A stretch of DNA of 64,000 bases from Volvox africanus (taxonomy: Eukaryota > Chlorophyta > Chlorophyceae > Chlamydomonadales > Volvocaceae), in contig BSDZ01000120.1 of NCBI GenBank assembly GCA_030268105.1, positions 62,001 to 126,000 of the forward strand, in the 5' to 3' direction. Shown here piece by piece: positions 11,343-23,200 of this stretch. Positions within the stretch are counted from its first letter, which is position 1; each line of letters opens with the position of its first letter. Under the pieces are notes generated by a model that searched no databases, had not been told where the DNA came from, and saw only the letters and a program-made list of their open reading frames with translations. The translations under genes and the position numbers were made by a program.

Positions 11343-14300
11343 ACAAGGACAGCGCCTTTCTGTCTGAGCCCAACCGAACCCTCATTTCCTCCTCATTTTT
11401 ATGCCATTGGCTAGATTTTTCACGCATCGCAGATTGGCGCAGCTCATAACGGCAAGTATTCCTGATGGTATCCCGGTCCCGGTCTCGGTCCGACGTTCCG
11501 GTCCGTTCTTTATCCCGAAGTCCCCTCCCCCCTCGCCTGTCGTGTGTTTATCTGCGGCCCATGGACCTGCTGATGATCCTAAACATGTCTCTGGTGTTGG
11601 ACTTCCTGTCGCATTGCTGCATGGCTGCCTTGCTGCACACTCCTGCCTATAACTCTCTCCTCCACTCTTCGTCCGCAACACACACACATGCTGAGTACGT
11701 CACCGAAATTTTTTTGTACACATTCCCCTATTTGTGCACACACACAGCCTCTTTCCCCCCCGCCCCCCCCATACACACACACGCGAAAATACCCGCCACC
11801 TCACGACGTCAGGAATTTATGACTCCTACCGCCTACGTTCAGTGAGCCCCTCAATCCCTTCCAGTAACCCACATGGGCCCTATCCCCCTTTTCGCACCTT
11901 TCTGGATTCCAACCGCTTCTTCTCCTTTTCGACCGCCTTCTCCTCTTCCACCTCGATAGCCACTCGCTCCACCACCGTCTGCGAGAGGCGAGGGGCCAAA
12001 ACCGTGCGCTGTTGGGAAAATGATAGTACCAACCATAGGCCTGGTGGTTGCTGCCGAGGTGTGATAAGAAGCGTTGCGGGGAGAGAGAGGAGGGGGGGGG
12101 GCCCATGTTGCACCGAGGAACCCCCAACAAGGTGGGAGGGGAGGGGAAGGCGAAACCACGAAAAAACTGTACCTGAAGGCGAGAGCTGTTTAATCTGTAG
12201 TCTGCGTCTAATTATGAGTTTTGGGAGAGGGGGGCTTGGGGGAGGAGTTGAGTGCGGGAGGGGCCCTCCACATCGCGGCAAACATCGACCTGTTGGCTCG
12301 TCCCACAAGTCTCTGTGTTACCTTATATCGTCGACTCCTACACAGATGCTGTGTTCTTGTGACCCTCGGGTCTGTCGCTTATCACAGCCCCCGCTGGACG
12401 GTGTGTTGTTGTGATTTCCCGTATCTCAACTCTCACTTACATCTCGTGCGTGTTTGGGCACGAAGATTGGCTTCAGCAGTCGTCCGCCTGCCGGAAGAGC
12501 GGAGGGCAGGAGAGCGGGAAGGGCGGATGGCGGGATGCTTAAGGCGATGAGACATTGAAGAGGGGGAAGAAGACAAGGAAGAAGAAACAAGGAAGAAGAG
12601 GAGAAGGGAGAGAAACGGGTTGAGGAAAGCGACAGGACCGAAATGTAACACCCACAAAGGACCCAGAACCCACAATGAGGCAAGCTTTTCGCGACACCAA
12701 ATTCAGACAATTGAAGTCACACGTCATTCAGCAGACGGAGGAATATTAGTTGGAAAAGCAGTGGCGCTAGGAGGGATAGACAGACAGACAGACAGATAGA
12801 TAGAGAAAAGAGAGAGAGAGGAAAGAGGAAGAGGGAAAGAGGCGCAAACAAACATGACAGAAAAATGACAGAAACGTAAAAAATGAGGAGCGTAGATGTA
12901 ATCCAAGCACGAATACGTACACCGATGCGCAAGCACATACCGCAAGTACGTCAGGAGCTCTCGCATGCAGAAGGAGAAGGAGAAGCAAAATCAAAGCCCT
13001 AAAATAAACCCTAAACCCTAAAAACATCCAGAAAGCGTTGGCAAATGGAACTGCGGTCGTGTCGAAAGAGTACGATATGCGGTACGAAAAAGGCAGCGTA
13101 CGACGGGGCCCCCACTCACCTGGGCCGTCATCCTCATCTGAGTCCGTCTCGTACTCTGACGACTCTTCCTGCAACACACATGATACATTATGATTGACAA
13201 ACTACAAAACAAAACAAAAGAAGGATACGAGGGCCACCGGTGAAATTCCTTAGCGCTAAGCTAAAAACAGACTGCTCAGACTTCGTCACGTTGTGTTGTG
13301 CAGATTCGCAAAACATTGTCATGAGCTACTTAGCCATTGGTGGTTCTGCAAGGCTGGGTGATAAGGACAGACGTTGGTGGTTACGCAAGGCTAGGTGATA
13401 AGGACAGTAGTGCAAGGACTGAGGATAAAGATAGACAACCACTCGGCAACCTGTCATCCTTTTCAGAGATGTTTATAGCTCGGCAGTCTATACGGCGTCT
13501 TGGTCTAAGCAGTGCGCCGTACAAGGTGTGTCGGGAACCACCGTGCAACATATAGTACGCGCCAAAAGTCACTCGGCCAGCAATATTGGGCAGGTCCAGT
13601 GCTGAACGCTCTCATCCTCATTTTCGGCCCTCGACCTCATTCCTCAGGTCACTCGTTGCTCTCAAGCCCCACCTCCTCTTCTTCCTCCTCTTGTTGCTGC
13701 TCCGGGTGCAGTTGCTGCTGCCGCCGCAACTCCTCCTCTCGCTGCTGCTGTAGCAGCCTGTGGCTCGGGGCGTCAATGCAACCGGACGGACTTTGTACAC
13801 TCCACCCTGGCCCGCCTCATGCCATGCCTTTTGCCGCCTATACAGTACCAACGTCACATTCCTCCCTTCCCTCCTCTCCATCCAGAACGTAACATGTACA
13901 CAACAACCTTATCACCCCCATCAATTTTCTACAACCCTAACAAAAGTTACATAGGACGTGCACATGAGGATTGAGAAGGCATGCTAATCTTTGTCTTAAC
14001 CGCACTGTGGCTCAAAAATGCTTTACTGTACGAACTACGAGGACCACAATCTGGGACATGGAACTTCACCCCGAACGGGACCCGGAAACTTTTGGTTTGT
14101 TTTTTCCCCGAAGATGCTGTAAAAGTGTTCTCAGGCCCGCTCCATGGCTTCCCGGGGGCTTTTTGGCTGGGGTGAAGCGAGACTTTCCGGGGGGAGAAAA
14201 ATGTTCCCAGTAAAGAAAAGGACGTTTCTCTGGGTTTTTACACGAACGCTTTAGGCGAAATCAAGATCCAGCTCCGGGGACAACTACTGGCTCCAGAACC

Positions 14301-16690
14301 TTTGACACTACGGGAGCTTAATGTTTAGTAATTCGGTATTATAGTAATATAGGTTACTCTAACAGTCTTAAAATATTACATTTTATGCTCCGGAAAAGGT
14401 TTTTGTAAACACCATGTGAGCCCGGAACGTTTTAGGGCCTACTCAGTTGGGATTCCGGGGGTGCTCCCGGAGAGGAAATTTAAGGGTTTCGAGGACCCCC
14501 CGAACAAGCAGCTACCCCCTTGAAAACCCCTGGCTCACGGGCATACCCAGCCCTTCCTTGTGGGACCCGTGGGCCGATGGCGCCAACTCCCCTTCGTTGT
14601 TTGATATATCCATTCCGTTTTGTTTGGTTCCCCGTGCTCTCCAAGCTCAAACACCCACCTCTCCCTGACTGCTTGCCGCCTCCGCGCTGCCGCTTCCTCG
14701 TCCTCTTCGTCCTCTTTCTCCCGAGCTTGGCGCCGCGCCACTCTCCGCTGCATCTCATCGGCGGGTACATCGCCCTGAGGGTCGGCAGGATTGGGAGGCA
14801 GGCAGAACGATAGGCAGACGCTAGGCAGGCAGAGAGCCAGGAAGGAAGGAGGGTTGGGGGGCATATATGCCGTCTCAACCCAACGATCCGCTTAAACGCC
14901 TCCCCATCCGACCCCAGCTATCCAGCACTCCAGCCGCCAAAAGAAATTCCTGAAAGATCCAAAACCCCAATCTCGGTAACATGTGTTAAGCATTCTCCTG
15001 GCCGCCGCTACCCTACCCCAGCCTAACACGGTCATACGGAGCCCACACACAACGATGACCGACCTCCAACGCAGGCTCCTCGTCCTCCCCGGCCTCCGGC
15101 TCCTCGCTATCGGGCCGGGCGCGACGCCGGCGCAGCTGGGGCCCCCTCTCCTCCTCTTCTTCCTCCTCCTCGCTGGCTCCCTCCGTGCCAAAATCTGACG
15201 ACGGCTCCTCGCTACGTTCGCGCTTTATCCGCACGATCTCTGCAGCGCGGATTTGGCGGCGTTCCTGATCGGAGAATATAGCACAGGACGAAATTTTCCG
15301 CAGACAATTAAGGGATGAAGCTTAAGCTGGACGGCACAGTGTGTTCCTAGACGTGTGGGACAGGATGCATCCACCTGTTAAGATGAGCGATACATGCATA
15401 AGAGAATGAGAAGGAAGGGGGACGCGAAGGCGGGGCGCTTTTCTTCCTGACACCACCAACTTACATGCCTTCGCATGCTGCTGTGCTAGTAATTGTTTCG
15501 CCCGTTCTCCTAACTTTCAGGTGAATGATGGCAATTGGGGTAAGTGGCATTGGCAGTTTGCTCGCGAGTTTCTGTTACCCGTTAGTTCGTTAGTTACTTG
15601 GCCTCCGTTCGTACTGGAATATAACGCCAAGGTCACGATCTAAGTGATGTGATCACGCTCGTGACCCAGCGGTTGACGTCTTCCTATGATCACCTAGAAA
15701 TCCAGGATCATATCTTGCGAGTGCATCATACATACATCCCCATATCCAAACACTCTTGCCTGTAGGGCTTCCTCCCGATCCGCTCCACGTGACTGCTGCA
15801 GGCGCGCCAGGCGGGGATCATCCGCGCTAAGAGGAGGGATTGGGGAGGGCGGCGTCGTGCGGGAGAAGCGAAATGATTGCTAACGAGGCAGAAGCTGAAA
15901 GCCCTGACAACCAAAGCTCTTACAAACCGAAACCTAGGAAATGAACTTTGCAGGTGCGCACGGGAAAGACGGTGGAAGAAGCAACAAGGGAAAATCCCCA
16001 CTGGCAGGGAATTGACGGGAAGAAAGTGTTAGGTCCTATGTGTTAGGTCCTATGTATACACAAAAGGATAATCGTGTATTAAGTTATAAGCATGATAAGC
16101 GATGGCTACTTGTTTATTTCTATGTGGGGCCAAAGAATCCAACAGCCAAGCCCCTAGCCTCTCATTGAGCAAGTTTATGATATACAGGTCTCCAGCTGAT
16201 GCCAACATGATGATGATGATGATATCTGTTCGGCTAACGTTGCAAGCCGAGCATATCGAGAGGGGGTTACCCGGAGACCGCCATGTCCCGTGACGTCTGA
16301 ATATAACGAATGCCGTAATTCTTAGGCCTTATTGTCTGTCAAAAGCACTTAAATTTGATGGTTTTAACAGATGGGCCTCAGCATTTGTTTGTTATTAATC
16401 TATTTACATCGCACCAGGAGACTGTTTTGTTTATTACGGACATCCCTCCTGCTGGCGGTATTGCCAGGGGCCCGGAATCCTCTCCCGCCAGGATGTACGA
16501 CTCACCGGCGGACGATGACTGGTGCCGCTACCTCTGTCCGCACCCGCTCGCGGGGAGCTTCCTCCTCCAGCTGCTGCTGCTCAGCCCATTCCGGGGCCTT
16601 GCCAGGCCAATAGCGCTTCACGCGAGTCTTGTCGACGCGGCCCTTATCGGCCTCCTCTAAAGCCGTGCGAGCCGCGAGCGCACCCGACAT
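7846..16690 (-). CDS. MFAP1: Microfibrillar-associated protein 1 (MFAP1) homologue, spliceosomal protein
   Basis: There are 14 exons, read from high to low: 16690-16506, 15826-15760, 15264-15064, 14774-14659, 13757-13673, 13168-13120, 12487-12441, 11978-11898, 11301-11179, 10162-10119, 9672-9567, 9205-9131, 8530-8348, 7953-7846 (stop TGA 7846-7848). All phases fit and give 489 residues; human MFAP1 has 439. Family hallmarks in order are [13 protein letters not shown], a DDPRLARLQ segment, acidic Glu/Asp blocks, [72 protein letters not shown], and the strongly conserved [18 protein letters not shown] block (here [15 protein letters not shown]) near the C-terminus. MFAP1 is a component of the pre-catalytic (B-complex) spliceosome in the nucleus. 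Oddities are a GC donor after exon 2 (CAG/GCAAGA) and Ala9 and Gln runs. It is transcribed divergently from the formin. Confidence 0.95.
8844..8963. repeat. Hexanucleotide microsatellite (TACTAA)n, about 20 copies, in MFAP1 intron 12
   Basis: An uninterrupted TACTAA/ACTAAT array of about 120 bp followed by an (AAC/AAT)-rich tail to about 8995. It lies between MFAP1 exons 12 (9205-9131) and 13 (8530-8348). On the transcribed (minus) strand it reads TTAGTA repeats. Confidence 0.95.
11305..11339. repeat. Trinucleotide microsatellite (CAT)n next to an MFAP1 acceptor site
   Basis: About 12 CAT units. On the MFAP1 sense strand they read (ATG)n and end four bases before exon 9, whose acceptor is ATGCAG/GAGGAG. 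The array occupies the position where a polypyrimidine tract is expected. Confidence 0.9.
12997..13024. repeat. Short interstitial telomere-like motif (CCCTAAA)
   Basis: CCCTAAAATAAACCCTAAA followed by CCCTAAAAA in MFAP1 intron 6. Three degenerate units of the plant/algal-type TTTAGGG repeat. It is too short to prove telomeric origin. Confidence 0.4.
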
Positions 16691-17258
16691 TCTTAACAAA
16701 CACGACGGAGCTGCAGAAGGCTAGTGGCCGACCCTTGCTGTACTAAGCCTTGACAGTCTGCTGATTGCCGAACGGAAATATGTCTGCCTTGTTGAAGCCG
16801 CCAACGCAAGGTTTGATACAAATTCTGAAAAGTTTGCTTATATACAAAGTCCTAATTAATGATAATTACCAATAATTTCAAGAAATCTACACCGCCGCAG
16901 ATTTCTCGGTCAACCGATCAAAAAGAGCACCAGCTTGTAAGTGGCAAGGCTATGTGGAAAAAAGATCCCTCACGTTATTCTGCACATGCAGCGAGTGTAA
17001 TTCCCGCATAGCTTAAGGAAATGTTTAAATTGTTCCGTTACCGCATTTGCCGGAAAGATAGGAAGTGCAAAATCTAAACCGACATGGATCATCGCCATGG
17101 TTTTCGAGACCTTTTCATGGTTTCATCGTCTTAGCGATTACCGTATAATGCCGTATAACCACCCAGCTGTTTTGGCAAGACATGTAATCAAGGTATATTG
17201 TCTACGCTATTAACACCTGGGGTATAACGTATTTGTAAGTACAAATTCAGTAGGGTCG
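16691..17258. promoter_or_regulatory. Divergent promoter region between MFAP1 and the formin gene
   Basis: The 568 bp separating the MFAP1 start codon (minus strand) from the formin start codon (plus strand) must hold both 5' untranslated regions and core promoters. It is more AT-rich than the flanking exons, especially 16800-16890. No certain TATA box or other element can be assigned by eye. Confidence 0.6.
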
Positions 17259-20200
17259 ATGTCAGCAGTTGCCCCAAGTCCTCCACAAATGGCGGGGGAG
17301 GCTGCAGGAAGTGGTAATCCGAAGGAATTGTTAGCGAGGCTTACTAATCAAGTCAACCAATGGGTGCAGGTGAGATACGGAATGGCTAGAAGATGAAGGG
17401 GAAATCAAGCGTTCTAAAGCGAACTGCGGACACCGACGGGCGTTTACTGCGCATCGCTCGACGCCGTTGTTCCATAACACGGAGATGTTTTGCACCCTTA
17501 CCGCAGGAGGCATCCGAACTGCATAAGCTGGTCGATTCTTTGCGTTCCGACAAAATTGGTATGTTGCGATTGACGGCTGCGCGATAGCCTTGTTAGCGGA
17601 GCTTTACCGTACAGTTCCTGCCCTCATGGGCAATGTGTATTCACTGTTTACTGTGCTTTCTCCTAGGCGCTCAGCGTTCCGTCCCCGTTTCCGTCCCCGT
17701 TCTCCTGCCCCTTTCCCTCCTTCCTTCCAGTTGGGTCAGCACCAGAAGCACTGCCTTCCCCGACCGCCTCCACCGCAAAGACAACGCCGACTCGACTTAT
17801 CCAGGACCAGGCGTCTTGTCAAGATGAACATGTGGAGGCTGAAGCCCTAGCAAAATGCCCTATCCTTTGTAACATTCCGGACGGCATTGATGCTGCCAAG
17901 GCGGATGCTCTGCGCCGCGAGATGGATGCGCGCAGGGAGTCAGTCTTGTACCGTATCAAGGCAAACTCCAATGCGCGAGCGGCTATAGAGGTGGGCTTGT
18001 GAAGCGTGTGCATGTAAGAGTCCTTTACCGTGGGCATCATAGCTGGGCAGGACTTGTTTGCAGATTTTTGCCGGATAAGAAGGCGCTATCGCACAAGGCA
18101 GCGGAACTGCCAATGATATTACAGTGATGTGTTACTTAAGGCTGGCGTTCAAGGGATTTTCCACTTCGGGTATCTTGCACCCGAGCTGGGTTTCTCGACA
18201 TCCCGGCACCTTCATGTGAAAAATACAGATAATAGCTGTTCGGGCAATTCGGTTAAGAATTTCGCAAATATCTTGCCAGGGGGAATACCAAGGTGGTCGT
18301 GGGCCAGCGAGTTTCATCTGGGTCAGGTCGACACGTTTCCCTGGTAGCGCTGAACCAGTTATTCAACCAGTGTCATTGACATCGTGCTCAAATCCAATTC
18401 TTGAACGCCGTATTCATCAACTGCATTCCCCTAACTGCATGTTATCAACACAGTGATTGACATCATGCCCTTGCCAAACCCTGTCCCGGCAGGCCTTGTT
18501 GAAAGGCAATGCTGCCTACGTGAGTCTAACGGCTAATGCCGCAGTGCTGCACTCTGCCGCAAACGAAGCGAATAGAAAATATCTGCCGAATAATGGGGTC
18601 TCCGAAAGCCCTACGAAAGGATCAGCGGCAGGAGTGTCGGAGGACATGCAACCCAAGGATGCATGCGCCAAGTTGCAGGCGGCCTTGGAGGTGGGCGTCA
18701 GAGGGTGCAGTAGGTGCACTCGAGCAGGGACCCATATTGCGCTACTGGACTGGGAACAGTATTAGTGGGGCCGTCACGACTAGCACGCTTGGCGGAGGTC
18801 AGAGTGTGACCTTGACAGCCACTATGTCGGGGGCTGCCGGTGTTGAAGAGAGATTTATCTTTCTACTCTTGGGGAGTTTTTGGCTTTCCCACACGAAAGT
18901 GACAACTGTCGTCTTTATTATCTCTACCCTTTCCACAGGCGTGTCTTCGTGGCGAGTATGCCTCTGCAGCGAAGCTGGCTTCAGAATCGGCAACAATCCT
19001 CCTCTCAATCGCTGACCGTGAACCACTTAGGAGCACTCCGACGGAGTTACCGGCCACGTCATCCTCTCAGCAGGCCAATAGAGAGGGCCCCTGCGAGTCT
19101 GACAGAGCACCGGAGCAGGAGAAAGCGACGCCATTGAGCCACAGTGATGGGTCTGATTCACCACCGGCGCTGTTAAGGGACCTTGTTTGTGCGAAAGCAG
19201 ATACCGGGAAGACGTCGTCGCCACCACCGCCGCCGCCAGGCCCACCGCCGCCTCCAGTGCTTGTGGGGGGTATAGCAAAAGGAGATACGGGGAAGACGTC
19301 GCCGCTGCCAGGCCCGCCGCCGCCGCTGGCGCTGGTGGGGGGTCTCACGAAAGTGGATTCAGGGAAGAAGTCGTCGCCGCCGCCACCGCCGCCACCACCT
19401 CTGCCGCCAGGCTCACCAGTGTCTCCGGCAGTTCGCCCTGGAAGCCCTATGGCGATGAAAGCATTGCTGCCGCAGCCGCCGCCACCACCAGGGCCCCCAC
19501 CGCCACTGCCATCTTCAGGAGGCCGCTCGCCTAGGCACACCGCGGCGGAGATTCACCTGGGCTTGCCGGCCATTGTTACTCGTGGTGCTGGCATCCTTGG
19601 GACTTCCAAGGACGGCGTCGCATGTAAATCATACTGCTCGGCACCGGTGGCCTTGCCAGTTGCAATGAATAGGTGCACCCACTAAACATGTTGGGGAACC
19701 TAAAACTAAATGAAAATGGGAGAGCACACAGTAAATGCCTATTAGAAGACTTGGGTTTAGGCTAGATTCAGTTTTAAAATGGTGGTAGTAGTAAAAGGAT
19801 TCAGATTCCTGTTTCATCCCGGAAGTGACGCATCGTCCGCCACATGGTCAAATAGCATTTCATCATATCTTCGTCGCAACGGGGCTATTTGCGCCGACAA
19901 TGATGATGAGATGACCGGTTCGAAATCAGTGCTTATAGGTCCTATGCTTATAGGCGTCGCCTGTCCCTGTGGCCCCTGTCTTTTGTCCCCCATTCCCCGT
20001 CCCTCCTTGACCCCACCCGCATGTGGGTTCATCGCTTCCGGTGTTTATCCGCAGATGACTCCGGTGATTGCGAGACGCCCCAGGCCACCATCGCCGCGCC
20101 GGTGGAGCTGGCACAGCCGGCGGTCGCGTTGGAGCGCAAATTAATTCGCTGGGATATGGTGAAGCCGCCCCGCTCCGAAGTGTGCATGCCAACGGTGTGG

Positions 20201-23200
20201 GATAGCGCGGTCGTTCAGGTTGGTACTTAGAACCCCACTTCCGATTTCTGGTTGATGGTGAGACAGCATCGTCGTCGTCGCTCTTCCCTAGGACAACAGC
20301 ATCTTCTCTTTGAACTGCTCGTCTTTCATCGCTTTCCTCCTGTACGTGTCATCCCCGTGCCTCGCCTCAATGCCCCCTGAAAGTCCATCACCTCCATAAT
20401 TCAACACTCGAACAACCTCTTGCCCACCACTGCATTTCCTCTTGTTGCCTCACTGCCAGTCTCATTCTCTCATGTTTCTTCAATGTCCATGTAGGACATT
20501 GTCCCTAATGTTCTTAAAACGGGGGCGTCCAAGCTGGCGTTGTTCTCACGTCCGCCCCAGGCTTCCATTAAGACGACGCGCACCGCTGGTAGGAAACACT
20601 AACTCGACTCCCAGCCGGCATGGGTCTTTGTGGACACGACGGGCCCACGGTGGCAACAGAGCTGCCCCCGTGGCCCCTGTGCTGCGTACCTACCATGGAA
20701 TATGCTGGCACGGCACAACACGGGAAACTCGGTGTCAGCACTTCATAAGCATGTTGTCCGTTCACTACTGGTTAAAACCCTAAGTCCGTGCATTCAAGTC
20801 CGTACATATATATGATGTCGGGGTGTAGTAGTTCAGTACGTCCCAATCCATCCCAGTACTTCCTGGTACGTCCCAGCACACCTTAGATCCCATGATCATC
20901 CCTAGATTATGTGGATTTTCTTCGCCTTCACCCCAGATCGGTCAGCGAAACTGGTAATGGATACGTGTTATGACAGTGCGACTAGACGTCATGGGCATGC
21001 GGTGACCTGGCGGGCGCATATGGGGGTCATCTCGACCCACTTCAGGGGAGACGTAGCCAACTATCGTTGCTGCCCTTCTCGGCGGTGCGAGCATACGGGG
21101 CAGGCTATGCAATCCCTCAGTTCCCCAACCCGTTAACATACGCTAGGCTATTATTATATTTATTATATTATATTATATTATATTATATTATATTATATTA
21201 TATTATATTATATTATATTATATTATATTATATTATATTATATTATATTATATTATATTATATTATATTATATTATATTATATTATATTATATTATATTA
21301 TATTATATTATATTATATTATATTATATTATATTATATTATATTATTACTACTATTATTGTTAATATTATCAATATATCATTATTATTATTATTATTTAT
21401 GCCGCCCTCTAGGCTCCGTATGTAGTTCTAGGAGCTGCTGAACGTTTCACGCTCTTGTGTGTATGTGATATCTTCTTTCTTCCTTTTCTTTTCTTTCCGA
21501 ACATGATCCCACGTAACGAACAAATTTCTCACGTCGAACCTTCCTTCTGTCTCCCTGTCTGTCTGCTTTTCAAAGCTCTCCTCCTCCACCTTTAAGAAGC
21601 TCCTCACTTCTTCTATATAAGCTTAGGGCTTAGCTCACTAACTCACAAGCTTACTGCCTAATCAATGATCGGATCTCCCTTACCTTTCTCTGTATCTCAC
21701 TTTGCAGAGCCGAAGGGCAAGCCCAACCTCCTGTCCACAAACACAGCGCAGAACATCTTGATTCAATTCAGGGGGGTTGGCAAGCCCGTGCAGCTCCATG
21801 CGGCGCTGGAGAAAATGGACCATTCAGTCTTGACAGCTACGGTGGTGACACAGGTAGGCGGGGGCACATACGCATCGGTGGTGACGTAAGGTGAGGTGTA
21901 GTGTGCGACATCAGCTATTAGGCGTATGGCTGACGTCGAACCTGGCAAATTAGCGCATCGCCAGCATTTTCACAAACTGTGAAAGACACAGTCCGATCAG
22001 AAGCAATCCTTCCATGATGCAGAGGAAGCCACTAGTACATAATGGGGCCACGACATAAGTAGATGTGAACGAGCGGCAATGACTTTGGACGGTAATTTTT
22101 TACTTATATGATAAAGCATTTAATAAAGATATTCTTTATTAAGTAATCTAATAGATGATGTAAGAAAAAATTAAAAACCTGAAGATACAGGTATTATTGG
22201 CGGCGGTACAGGAAATGATGAAAATTCCTCTCAGCAACCCACAGAATACCAAGAACCTACTCCAACCGAGCAAAAAATGGCGTACTTTGGGACGAGACTT
22301 GATGAAACAGAACGCCCCTTAGCTCCTTAATTAAGGAGCAGAAGTCAAGATTTGTATGTCGCTGAATCTTGCGTTTACTTTTCATTGTGATGGATAGCGG
22401 CTTTAATTTTGCAATATGGGAACAGCCAAGGTTATTACGTGCTAAATCAAGGTATTTTATAACGGTCATGATTATATTAAAGGTCATGATCGCCCATTTT
22501 TATAAAAGCCATATCATTTACTTTTTCATTAAGAAATTGTTGCTCCTAATGAACATAGATTACGATAGTTTGTTCTGTTTTGTGGACGATTTTTGCTTTT
22601 TTATGCTGACATACTATCTCTTGCATTGCCGTTGTCTTACCTGCGCCCGGTACTCTTTTTCTATTGTCCTGTTCTGATTGTAAAGATTGATGATTTTTTT
22701 TAAGTCCATTTTTTTATCTCACTACAATAGTCTAAAAAACTTTTATCGGCAATAGTTAATGAAATTTGTAAAGGATGCAACCATTAATCGACAGCTTTAA
22801 CGTGATTATTTATAAATTCTATAAAAAGAAATTTCCTTTTTTGGGCGGGGCCCCGGCGCGAAGCGCTCAGTGGGGCCCCGCCCTGTCGGATTGCCCATGT
22901 CCGTCTCTCTCTCTGTCTCTCTGTAAGAAAGATGTGACGGACCAAACATAATATCTCGCCCGGCGGAAACGTGATATTAATCACATACTACATTCTAAAT
23001 TGCAAGGTATCTTTATTTTGGCCAATAACAATCGTATGAGTACAAACAAGTGTGTCAGTCTCCTTTGACCCCGGTCAAGGTCACATCAACGCCTCTCGGC
23101 CTAAAGTGTATTCCAAAAGGTGCCGCGTTTCTCATAATGGAATTCTGGCATGACGGCATGAAATGAATCGAACAACCAGTTTGGGTGACTAAGCTAGTCT

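Noticed and set aside
12997..13024. True telomere or chromosome end
   Set aside because: Only about three degenerate units inside an intron of a gene with exons on both sides.
18882..19030. Frame on either strand around formin exon 5 start read as separate genes
   Set aside because: Shadow frames of the exon starting 18939.
21067..21441. Open frame of repeated LYYII and its minus-strand partner at 52282-52554
   Set aside because: Pure translation of the TATTA/ATAAT arrays; no gene.
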